NCBI GenBank assembly: GCA_023386315.1
Contig: JAEWJZ010000028.1
Coordinates: 186,001 to 250,000 of the forward strand
Length of the DNA: 64,000 nucleotides
From: Bacillota bacterium
GTDB taxonomy: Bacteria > Bacillota > Clostridia > Lachnospirales > Lachnospiraceae
Direction of reading: 5' to 3'
The position numbers and the translations under genes are program-made. Below the pieces are notes generated by a model. It was given only the letters and a program-made list of their open reading frames with translations. It was not told the DNA's origin and did no database searches. Of the stretch, positions 47,986 through 54,875 are shown in pieces (the first letter of the stretch is position 1; every line of letters starts with the position of its first letter).

Positions 47986-48402
47986 ATGACAATGAACGGA
48001 AAAGATGTAAGAGTAGGCGCATGCCTATTCGCTGGAAACATGGACAGCATGGTTCGATTTTACAGAGATACATTGGGCTTTCATACCCAATGGGATGGTG
48101 GGGATTTCGCAGAGTTTGAAACGGCGAGCGGCGGACTATCCTTGTTCATGTATAGCAGGGAAGCATTTGCTCAGGCAATTGGGGAGAGCTACGTCCCTCC
48201 AAAAGGAATCAATCAGACATTTGAAATTGCCCTTTGGTTACCCTGTTTTGCCAATGTGGATGCGGAATATGAGCGACTATTGAAGCTGGGCGTGCAATTT
48301 CCAGCTGGAGAACCAATAACCTATTCTTTTGGCATCCGCAACTTTTATGTTGCCGATCCGGAGGGGAACCTACTTGAGATAGGCAGTACGAGCGAAACAT
48401 AG
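47986..48402 (+). CDS. VOC-family (glyoxalase/bleomycin-resistance fold) protein
   Basis: The 138-residue protein has two beta-alpha-beta-beta-beta modules: VRVGACLFAGNMDSMVRFYRDTLGFHTQWDGGDFAEFETASGGLSLFMYS, then IALWLPCFANVDAEYERLLKLGVQFPAGEPITYSFGIRNFYVADPEGNLLEIGS. The closing D-P-x-G-N-x-x-E-I is the VOC hallmark with a likely metal-ligand Glu. AAGGAG precedes the ATG. The substrate is unknown; drug binding is one option. Its last 76 bases are duplicated at 54751. Confidence 0.88.
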   Translation: MTMNGKDVRVGACLFAGNMDSMVRFYRDTLGFHTQWDGGDFAEFETASGGLSLFMYSREAFAQAIGESYVPPKGINQTFEIALWLPCFANVDAEYERLLKLGVQFPAGEPITYSFGIRNFYVADPEGNLLEIGSTSET

Positions 48403-48411
48403 ATCGGAAAT

Positions 48412-48557
48412 TCGCTCCATCACTATCCATACGAAACAAATTAGGATAACCAGCGATGTCGCCAAGGAACTAACGGTTACAGGCGGCATCTTTTATAATA
48501 CTCTGACATCCTATGGTGAGGCGCTATGTGAGTTCTATAGCCGCCTTGGATTATTCT
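48412..48557 (+). other. Possible gene scrap, unclear
   Basis: One frame stays open for 48 codons (IRSITIHTKQIRITSDVAKELTVTGGIFYNTL) and looks protein-like, but it has no start, and its last part overlaps the clearer epimerase fragment in another frame. Not identified. Confidence 0.2.
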
Positions 48558-48710
48558 AAAAAGCCAATGGATGAAAGCACCTGGGGTAATGAATTCCAAA
48601 ATCCATATGCCAAATCAAAGAATGATGCAGAAAAACTGGCATGGAAACTGGCAGCGGATTTAAATCTATGGCAGAGAAAAGAAATAGTAGGGGTATATCA
48701 CAAGAAGTGA
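48528..48710 (+). pseudogene. NAD-dependent epimerase fragment
   Basis: VSSIAALDYSKKPMDESTWGNEFQNPYAKSKNDAEKLAWKLAADLNLW is the central part of an extended SDR (epimerase or dihydroflavonol-reductase-like), with the SS of the active site and the YxxxK pair (YAKSK). Neither the nucleotide-binding start nor the C-terminus is present; after LNLW the sequence changes to an unrelated end. Confidence 0.7.
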
Positions 48711-48729
48711 TGGATTTTGACTGGAAAAT

Positions 48730-48777
48730 GAGCAAAAAAGAGGGCTAAAATTGCGATTTTAGCCCTCTTTTTTGCTC
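48730..48777. terminator. Bidirectional terminator
   Basis: A very long perfect stem (arms GAGCAAAAAAGAGGGCTAAA and complement, 48730-48777) with T runs on both strands. It insulates the potassium-uptake operon from the scraps upstream. Confidence 0.92.
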
Positions 48778-48881
48778 TTACACGGCTGACTTTCTTTCTG
48801 TAAAAGAGTAAGCCTGATATAACTCTATATAATCTGATCCCTCCATAACGTGGCCATGCAGTCAGGCATATTCATCTAAAT

Positions 48882-48945
48882 CTCACAGAAATCTCACACC
48901 TATCTTTCTATTCTCACATCAACTTCACACCATTTATATTACAAT
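48882..48945 (+). promoter_or_regulatory. Activator-type promoter with tandem CTCACA repeats
   Basis: CTCACA at 48882, 48893 and 48913 and TTCACA at 48924 form two pairs with 11-base spacing, the geometry of PhoB/OmpR-family direct-repeat boxes. TACAAT (48940-48945) lies 10 bases after the last repeat and no good -35 is present. It precedes the TPR gene of the potassium operon. Confidence 0.6.
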
Positions 48946-48982
48946 AATCAATGCAATGAAAGATTTACAGGAGGTCAATTGT

Positions 48983-49378
48983 ATGAAAATAACAATTAAT
49001 GAAGAAAAGAAAAATATGACTTTAGTTTGCAATAAAGTGCGTGTATTAGTTAATAACGATGAATATGAAGAGAGTAAAAATCTTCTTAAAAGTATGATTG
49101 GTGAATATCCACATGCACCAGAACCTCACAACCTGTTTGGCTTAATTTTAGAAAAAGAGGGCGATCATCTTTTAGCAATGAAGCACTTTCGAGCTGCATG
49201 GGCACTTGACCCAACGTATTTACCAGCAAGATATAATCTTGAAAATTTTGGTACATTTGTTCCAAAGGGAAGAGGTGCTTTTGATGAGTCAGATTGTTCG
49301 CCGTTGATAGAGAAAACAGAATATCAAGTTGAGTATGATAATAATGGACTGGGTCAAATTGTTAGAAAGGATAAGTAA
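48983..49378 (+). CDS. TPR-type protein, first gene of potassium-uptake operon
   Basis: Start at 48983 with AGGAGG 8 bases upstream; 131 residues. One to two TPR motifs are visible (ARVLVNN-type helix, YEESKNLLKSMIGEYPHAPEPHNLFGLILEKEGDHLLAMKHFRAAWALDPTYLPARYNLENF). No signal peptide. It precedes the first TrkA gene by 51 bases. A scaffolding role in the Trk system is an inference from operon position only. Confidence 0.75.
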   Translation: MKITINEEKKNMTLVCNKVRVLVNNDEYEESKNLLKSMIGEYPHAPEPHNLFGLILEKEGDHLLAMKHFRAAWALDPTYLPARYNLENFGTFVPKGRGAFDESDCSPLIEKTEYQVEYDNNGLGQIVRKDK

Positions 49379-49429
49379 TGAGATGAGTAAAGAAGATAAT
49401 CATAGAATAAATATGCTGGAGGGGAAATT

Positions 49430-50083
49430 ATGTTTATAATCATTATTGGCTGCGGCAGATTTGGCAGTAATCTGGCTAAGAGATTATCAGATGATGGCAA
49501 TGATGTGAGTATTATTGATAACAATGCAGATAAATTAAATGCTTTAGGAAGTGGTTTTAATGGCCGTCGAATAAAAGGAGTGGAATATGACAGTGATAAT
49601 CTTATCGACGCAGGAATAGAACAGGCAGACGCCCTGATTGCAGTTACAGCAAATGATAACGTCAACATAACGGTATCACTGATTGCGGGCAAAATATATA
49701 ACGTGCCTAAAATTATTGCGAGGGTAAATGATCCGGATAAAAATTCTTTTTATCATACGCTTGGAATCAATACGATTAATCCGATACAGTATGAAATTGA
49801 AATAGTAAAGAGTAAGCTGCCAATCAATAGTTTAGATGTGATATCAACGTTGGACAATAATCATGAAATAATCGAATTTCTTGTTAGTAAAGAAAGATCA
49901 ATGTCGGTAGGAGATATGGAAGCTAAATTTCACTGTATCATATCTGGTACTGTGAAGGATGGGACAGTAAAACTTATGAAAAGAAATGAAAAGATATATA
50001 AAGGAGACAGAGTGATTTGTACGGTACACATAAATGATAAAGGAAGATTAATTAATTATTTTTGCAAGGAGATGTTTTTATGA
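49430..50083 (+). CDS. TrkA-type potassium channel regulatory subunit (1)
   Basis: The 217-residue protein has an RCK-N Rossmann domain (MFIIIIGCGRFGSNLAKRLSDDGNDVSIIDNNADKLNAL, GVEYDSDNLIDAGIEQADALIAVTANDNVNI) and a C-terminal RCK-C domain (SMSVGDMEAKFHCIISGTVKDGTVKLMKRNEKIYKGDRVICTV). It binds NAD or ATP and gates TrkH. Its stop overlaps the next ATG (ATGA). Confidence 0.92.
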   Translation: MFIIIIGCGRFGSNLAKRLSDDGNDVSIIDNNADKLNALGSGFNGRRIKGVEYDSDNLIDAGIEQADALIAVTANDNVNITVSLIAGKIYNVPKIIARVNDPDKNSFYHTLGINTINPIQYEIEIVKSKLPINSLDVISTLDNNHEIIEFLVSKERSMSVGDMEAKFHCIISGTVKDGTVKLMKRNEKIYKGDRVICTVHINDKGRLINYFCKEMFL

Positions 50084-50772
50084 AAACATTAATAGTAGGC
50101 GGCGGAAAAGTAGGATATAACCTTTTAAAAACGTTAAAAGGAAGAGATTATGAAGTTACGCTAATTGAAAGAGATAAAGAAACCTGCAAAAAAATAGCTG
50201 AAGATTTTACCAGTGATGTTATATGGGGGGATGGTACTAATTTAGATGTTTTAAAGGATGCAGGTATTGAGGATGCAGAAATTATAGCTGCTGTTACAGG
50301 GTCGGATGAAGAAAATTTAGTGATTTGTCAAATTGCGAAAGTGAGCTTTCATTCGAAGAGAACTATTTCCCGTATCAATAATCCACAAAACATCGATATG
50401 TTTAAAAAGTTAGGAATTGATAATGCGGTTTGCAGTACAGCGGTAATTGCTAACTTAATTGAATATGCGTTTGATCAGGAGGATTACAGGGTCATCAGTA
50501 CTTTAGAACGTGGGTTAATGATAATTACAGAATTATCAATTAGAGAAAAAAACATCTGGAGCAATCAATTTGTAAAGGATTTAATTTTACCAAAAGAATG
50601 TGTTTTGGTTTCTATTATACGTGGGGAGACAGTTATTTATCCAAGAGGAGATACTCAGATTTTGGTGGGTGATAAAGTAATCGTTATCACAAATAAATCC
50701 GTTTTAGCAAGTTTAGTTTGTGAATTATATGATGGAGGCAATAAAAAATGGATGTTTGGAAAAAAGAATTAA
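50080..50772 (+). CDS. TrkA-type potassium channel regulatory subunit (2)
   Basis: ATG at 50080 with AAGGAG 7 bases upstream; 230 residues. RCK-N: MKTLIVGGGKVGYNLLKTLKGRDYEVTLIERDKETC, VIWGDGTNLDVLKDAGIEDAEIIAAVTGSDEENLV. RCK-C: ELSIREKNIWSNQFVKDLILPKECVLVSIIRGETVIYPRGDTQILVGDKVIVIT. Two adjacent half-size TrkA proteins probably pair as one regulatory ring. Its end overlaps the small membrane gene by 25 bases. Confidence 0.92.
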   Translation: MKTLIVGGGKVGYNLLKTLKGRDYEVTLIERDKETCKKIAEDFTSDVIWGDGTNLDVLKDAGIEDAEIIAAVTGSDEENLVICQIAKVSFHSKRTISRINNPQNIDMFKKLGIDNAVCSTAVIANLIEYAFDQEDYRVISTLERGLMIITELSIREKNIWSNQFVKDLILPKECVLVSIIRGETVIYPRGDTQILVGDKVIVITNKSVLASLVCELYDGGNKKWMFGKKN

Positions 50773-50852
50773 AAGGAATCATTTATGAATCACTGTTGAC
50801 AACATTTTACGTTGCAATATTATTTGCAGCAACAGTAATTATAATGAGGTGA
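50748..50852 (+). CDS. 34-residue single-pass membrane peptide in Trk operon
   Basis: GGAGG lies 9 bases before ATG 50748. The product is a short charged head (MDVWKKELKGIIYES) and one membrane helix (LLTTFYVAILFAATVIIM). It overlaps the second TrkA gene by 25 bases out of frame and stops 3 bases before TrkH. The packing and ribosome site argue that it is real. By analogy with KdpF it might stabilise or tune the channel; that is inference. Confidence 0.7.
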   Translation: MDVWKKELKGIIYESLLTTFYVAILFAATVIIMR

Positions 50853-50855
50853 CAA

Positions 50856-52394
50856 ATGATTAGTTTAAAACATGGACAAAATGGTATTGAAATTATCAGC
50901 TATTATACAGGATATATTGTATTAATTGTAGCTTCTTTAATGACGATACCTATCATAACATCACTTCTTTTTCTTGAATGGAATCCAATGCTGGATTTTA
51001 TAATCAGTGATGCAATAGCTTTTATTTTAGGAATATTAATGATCATGTATGGAATGAGATCAAAGGAAAGGAAGCATGATATACAGTGGAAACATGGATT
51101 TGTAATCGCTTCACTATCATGGATTGTTTTAACAGTATTATGCGCAATTCCATATATGCTAAGTGGTCATACATTATCTTTTGTGGATGCATGCTTTGAT
51201 GTAATGAGTGGATTTACTACAACTGGGTTAGCCCTTACTCAGGATTTGGATCATATTTCCATTGGCTTAAATATGTGGAGACATATCTTAACCTTTATTG
51301 GTGGTCAGGGAATGGTTGTTTTAACGCTTACCTTTTTAGGCAGGGAAATGGGCGGTGCATTTAAAATGTATGTTGGAGAAGGGAAAGATATCGAGTTAGT
51401 TCCAAATGTAAAGGGTACTGCCAGACAAATCTGGAAAATTAGTATGATTTACCTTATTATTGGAACAACTGTATTATGGATTGTGGGAATGTCCATTGGA
51501 TTAAAGCCTGTATCTGCATTTTTACACGCACTCTTTATGTTTGCATCTTCATGGAGTACGGGAGGATTTGCACCTAATTCACAAAATATTATGTATTATC
51601 ACAGTATCATGTTTGAAACAGTTACCATGGTCATCTTTATCCTTGGCTCCCTGAATTTTGGAATCCATTATGCAATATGGCAGGGTAAAAGAAAAGAGAT
51701 AGTAAAGAATATAGAAATACAGAGCTTTTTGGTTACATCCTTTGTAGCCTGTATGCTTGCACTTGTCGGATTGGCGAAAATGAACGTATATTCGGATGCC
51801 ATAGCAGGATTTAGAAGAATTATTTTTAACGTAATTTCAGCACATACCACAACAGGATTCGGAAGCATCTATGCAAGGCAGTTTGCTTTGGAATGGGGAG
51901 ATTTTGGCATCTTAATTATGGTGGTGGCTATGTTAATTGGTGGTTCTGCATGTTCAACAGCAGGAGGTTTCAAAGGATTAAGAGTTGGAATTGTATTTAA
52001 AGGATTAATCATGGACGTAAAAAAGCTGCTTTTGACAGAAAGAAGTATGAATGTTTATAAATATCATCATATGAAAGACAGGGTTTTAGATGATACTGTA
52101 ATAAAATCATCTGCAATTATTATCATCTGTTATATAGTTACCTTTGCTACTGGCACTATACTTGGCACTTTCTACGGATATCCAATCTCAGCTTCTGCAT
52201 TTGAATCAGCTTCTGTTACTGGTAATGTAGGATTATCCATAGGTGTAACCTCTTCTTCCATGCCTACAGCAATGAAATTGTTTTATATTATTGCAATGTA
52301 TTTAGGCAGACTTGAATTTTTATCAGTATTTGCATTAATTGGTTATTTTTTAGGAGGAGTAAAAAAAGCATGCAAAAATATATTAAAACATTAA
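50856..52394 (+). CDS. trkH: TrkH-family potassium uptake protein
   Basis: The 512-residue membrane protein has the repeated helix-pore-helix units of TrkH/KtrB. Pore loops are seen as DVMSGFTTTGLAL, FASSWSTGGFAP, SAHTTTGFGSI and ESASVTGNVGLSIG, each with the selectivity Gly. Many hydrophobic helices span the chain. With the two TrkA subunits it forms a regulated potassium (or sodium-potassium) uptake channel. It is preceded by GAGG at 50845-50848. Confidence 0.95.
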   Translation: MISLKHGQNGIEIISYYTGYIVLIVASLMTIPIITSLLFLEWNPMLDFIISDAIAFILGILMIMYGMRSKERKHDIQWKHGFVIASLSWIVLTVLCAIPYMLSGHTLSFVDACFDVMSGFTTTGLALTQDLDHISIGLNMWRHILTFIGGQGMVVLTLTFLGREMGGAFKMYVGEGKDIELVPNVKGTARQIWKISMIYLIIGTTVLWIVGMSIGLKPVSAFLHALFMFASSWSTGGFAPNSQNIMYYHSIMFETVTMVIFILGSLNFGIHYAIWQGKRKEIVKNIEIQSFLVTSFVACMLALVGLAKMNVYSDAIAGFRRIIFNVISAHTTTGFGSIYARQFALEWGDFGILIMVVAMLIGGSACSTAGGFKGLRVGIVFKGLIMDVKKLLLTERSMNVYKYHHMKDRVLDDTVIKSSAIIIICYIVTFATGTILGTFYGYPISASAFESASVTGNVGLSIGVTSSSMPTAMKLFYIIAMYLGRLEFLSVFALIGYFLGGVKKACKNILKH

Positions 52395-52870
52395 TGTGGA
52401 TATTACTTTTCACTTCTGCTCTAACTTTTAAAGTACATGCACAGTCTATTACAGTCATAAACGATTTAATTGAGAAGGCAAAGGAGTATGACGGGGAGGA
52501 GGTTACGATTCAGGGAGAAGTCATTGGTGAAAGCATGAAGAGAGGTAATTATTCATGGATCAATATAAATGACGGTACAAATGCAATTGGAATTTGGCTG
52601 GATAGTGACATCGCTGAAGAAATATCATTTTATGGAAATTATAAATGTAAAGGTGATACCGTAAAAATAACTGGTATATTTTATAGAGCTTGTAAAGAGC
52701 ATGGTGGTGAAGCTGATTTACATGGCAGTTCATTTGAAATAGTGAAAAATGGATATGAAGTAAAAGAGCAAATATCGCCTGTAAAAATAATAATTGCAAT
52801 TATTTTAACTTTATTTACCTTTGTACTAATGTTAATACTTGTAAAAGTAATTAAAAATAGAAGATTATAG
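52370..52870 (+). CDS. Membrane-anchored OB-fold protein
   Basis: The 166-residue protein starts inside the last 25 bases of trkH. It has a signal-like N-terminus (MWILLFTSALTFKVHAQ), an OB-fold domain (ITVINDLIEKAKEYDGEEVTIQGEVIGESMKRGNYSWININDGTNAIGIWL, YKCKGDTVKITGIFYRACKEHGG) and a C-terminal membrane helix (VKIIIAIILTLFTFVLMLILVKVI). The OB part would face outside. It resembles the tRNA_anti-like OB proteins. Its role in potassium uptake is unknown but the overlap shows coupling. Confidence 0.78.
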   Translation: MQKYIKTLMWILLFTSALTFKVHAQSITVINDLIEKAKEYDGEEVTIQGEVIGESMKRGNYSWININDGTNAIGIWLDSDIAEEISFYGNYKCKGDTVKITGIFYRACKEHGGEADLHGSSFEIVKNGYEVKEQISPVKIIIAIILTLFTFVLMLILVKVIKNRRL

Positions 52871-52881
52871 GGGCGGACAGT

Positions 52882-53010
52882 CTTGAGGGTGCGTTTCTTA
52901 CCGCAGGATCAAATAGATGCCAGATATCCCTGCGGTGACGGCGGCTGGATACATGATCGGATAACAACAAAAGAGCTGGTAATGTTATTCCAAGATCCGA
53001 TTCTGCCATA
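52882..53010 (+). pseudogene. DUF3788-like C-terminal scrap
   Basis: A 42-codon open stretch reads LPQDQIDARYPCGDGGWIHDRITTKELVMLF. The RYPCGDGGWIH core resembles the end of DUF3788 proteins. It has no proper start or ribosome site, and overlaps the end of the minus-strand DUF4345 gene. Confidence 0.4.
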
Positions 53011-53422
53011 AGGTAAGCAGCGGAAATCCCAATTCCAAGAGCACAAAAACCAAATAGCTATTGGAGGGCAGACCGCACGATAGTATGGAAATAAAACGAC
53101 CTATTCCTCCAAGGAAAAATAATAGCGCTATAATCTGAAGAGTTGTTTTTTCATGGTTGATCCGCGGGATCAGCCACAACAAGACTATACCAATGCCTAA
53201 CCATAGACCACTATAAAATCGTATATTGCTATCTAACATAAGGAGACCTTTTGAATATCCCTGCCCAGCAGAAAATCCATAGTACCAGTTGACTGCCCCA
53301 TAGGCAATTCCCAGATAAGCTGTATATAGGGCTAATATACTAATCAAACCAAGAATCAGCTGCATGATACGCGTTGATATATTCCTTTTTTTAAAATTCT
53401 TATTTTTCACTCTATCTTTCAA
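52985..53422 (-). CDS. DUF4345 family membrane protein
   Basis: The 145-residue minus-strand protein has four hydrophobic helices (ILGLISILALYTAYLGIAYG, RFYSGLWLGIGIVLLWLIP, ALLFFLGGIGRFISIL, YLVFVLLELGFPLLTLWQ). The N-x-R-FYSGLWLG block and GG-GR-S pattern are typical of DUF4345. Function unknown. Its upstream region carries TATCGTTTCGATA, close to the operator before the padR gene at 54675. Confidence 0.75.
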   Translation of the reverse strand: MKDRVKNKNFKKRNISTRIMQLILGLISILALYTAYLGIAYGAVNWYYGFSAGQGYSKGLLMLDSNIRFYSGLWLGIGIVLLWLIPRINHEKTTLQIIALLFFLGGIGRFISILSCGLPSNSYLVFVLLELGFPLLTLWQNRILE

Positions 53423-53463
53423 TTTTAATTCACGCTTCTTTCTGTATGTATCTAATTAATATA

Positions 53464-53476
53464 TATCGTTTCGATA
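53464..53476. promoter_or_regulatory. TATCG-CGATA dyad before DUF4345 gene
   Basis: TATCGTTTCGATA matches the padR operator TATCGAATCGATA at all but one base. It suggests that the PadR regulator also controls this gene. Confidence 0.5.
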
Positions 53477-53556
53477 CTGCTGGCTGAAAAAAATGCACTT
53501 TCCTTGCTTTTTATATAGAAAATGTGCCCATGATTATAAATAGGTCTTATTTTTGT

Positions 53557-54120
53557 TTATAGGTCATTTAGAATGGCTCTTGCCAAATCATCTGCTGTTT
53601 TTCTGGCTCTGTCACTAAAATCTGAAGCATCGCTAAATGGAATGATAAACTCACCAACAAGTTTCGTATGGAACATACCTTTATTCTCACCATCAAAACT
53701 TCTGCGGAAAAATTCCTGTACCAGATCTGCATTACCTTCTTCCTGTCCGGCACAGGTAATGAGTAGTGCCACACGTTTTCCATCTAATAGTGGTGTATTG
53801 GTCAGACTAAAAGACCGGTCAACAAGAGGCTTCAACTGTGCAGTGAGATCAAAGCTATATAGAGGAGAAGCATAGATCAAAGCATCTGCAGAAATAATAC
53901 GCATAAATACCTGTTCAGTATCGTCTTTTTGTATGCAGCCGGATGCATATTTGTTTTGCATACAGGCGTAGCATCCCAGACAGCCATTTATGTGATAATC
54001 AGTTACATTAATTCGGTCAATTTCATACCCTTGGGACATCAGTTTTTTCTCTAAAAATTCAAGTGCGGCAGCGGTTTTTCCATGTCTTTTGGGACTTCCC
54101 ATAACAGTTGCAATTTTCAT
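53557..54120 (-). CDS. Flavodoxin-fold NAD(P)H-dependent oxidoreductase
   Basis: The 187-residue protein has the FMN-reductase start IATVMGSPKRHGKTAAALEFLEKKL, then GCLGCYACMQNKYASGC, a CxxCxxC-type cysteine block found in iron-sulfur flavoproteins, and ASPLYSFDLTAQLKPLVDRSF. It is cytoplasmic. The ATGA overlap with padR (same strand, upstream) shows one operon. The role is probably reductive detoxification. Confidence 0.88.
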   Translation of the reverse strand: MKIATVMGSPKRHGKTAAALEFLEKKLMSQGYEIDRINVTDYHINGCLGCYACMQNKYASGCIQKDDTEQVFMRIISADALIYASPLYSFDLTAQLKPLVDRSFSLTNTPLLDGKRVALLITCAGQEEGNADLVQEFFRRSFDGENKGMFHTKLVGEFIIPFSDASDFSDRARKTADDLARAILNDL

Positions 54121-54647
54121 ATTTTTTCTCCTTCGATTTGTATTAATAAGTTATTGCACCAGTTAATTATAAATTGATAATAATTAACACCATAAACCAT
54201 TGTAGAATACAGAAAGGTGAACTGATTCACATCATATGCTTTTTCAACTTCCGACTTTTCTTTATTTAACTGATTAAAACATGTTTCCACTTCTGTTATA
54301 AATGTTTTTATATTCAATGCTGCTTTTTCTTTAGGTAAATATCCATAGAAGTAGAAATAAACTAAATGCTCCTGTTTCGTTTTAGAAAAAACAATGGGTT
54401 TTTCCAGCCAGCTTAAAAAATATGACTTACCTATATCAGTAATGGAGTATAGTTTTTTGAATTTACTGCTCTCAACAACTTCACGACAACTGATGAAGCC
54501 TTTTTCTTCCAGCCTTTTTAAAGCTGGATAAATGCTTCCAAAACTAGCGTCAAAGAAGTAGGATGTGCAGTTTGCCATCCACTGTTTTAAATTATATCCG
54601 CTCATATCTTCTTTCATCAGAAAACCTAAGATTATGTATTCTAACAT
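54117..54647 (-). CDS. PadR-family regulator
   Basis: The 176-residue minus-strand protein starts MLEYIILGFLMKEDMSGYNLKQWM with the winged helix of PadR (SIYPALKRLEEKGFISCREVVESSKFKKLYSITDIGKSYF) and a C-terminal Vir-type helical dimer domain. It is the first gene of the padR-flavodoxin operon. A TATCGA-A-TCGATA dyad 28-40 bases before the start is its likely operator. Confidence 0.9.
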   Translation of the reverse strand: MLEYIILGFLMKEDMSGYNLKQWMANCTSYFFDASFGSIYPALKRLEEKGFISCREVVESSKFKKLYSITDIGKSYFLSWLEKPIVFSKTKQEHLVYFYFYGYLPKEKAALNIKTFITEVETCFNQLNKEKSEVEKAYDVNQFTFLYSTMVYGVNYYQFIINWCNNLLIQIEGEKI

Positions 54648-54674
54648 ATGCCCTCCTTATATCATTAATACATG

Positions 54675-54687
54675 TATCGAATCGATA
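54675..54687. promoter_or_regulatory. TATCGA-A-TCGATA operator before padR
   Basis: A perfect 6-bp-arm dyad about 28 bases upstream of the padR start (minus strand), in an A+T-rich promoter area. A near-identical dyad lies at 53464. Confidence 0.6.
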
Positions 54688-54719
54688 TATTTAATATTAT
54701 AATAGCAAAATTGGATTTG

Positions 54720-54746
54720 TCAATAAATAAATAAATAAATAAATAA
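54720..54746. repeat. AAAT microsatellite
   Basis: AATAAATAAATAAATAAATA-type repeat of about six units directly before the VOC remnant. It could vary in length by slippage; no gene reads through it. Confidence 0.8.
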
Positions 54747-54750
54747 AGAA

Positions 54751-54826
54751 GCAACTTTTATGTTGCCGATCCGGAAGGGAACCTGCTTGAGATAGGCAGT
54801 ACGAGCGAAAAATAGATCGAAAATTC
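54751..54826 (+). pseudogene. Second copy of the VOC gene 3' end
   Basis: These 76 bases match 48338-48413 with about four mismatches by eye. They encode ATFYVADPEGNLLEIGSTSEK and stop. Both copies extend ~10 bases beyond the stop. The copy is headless, joined to the AAAT repeat, and lies just past the end of the lyase gene. Confidence 0.8.
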
Positions 54827-54875
54827 TTAGCCGCTTCTGTTTGATAACAAAAGCGGCTAAACGTAAAATTCTCTT

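Noticed and set aside
54720..54746. AAAT repeat as a phase-variation switch
   Set aside because: It is outside any coding frame and not between -35 and -10 of a promoter I can support.
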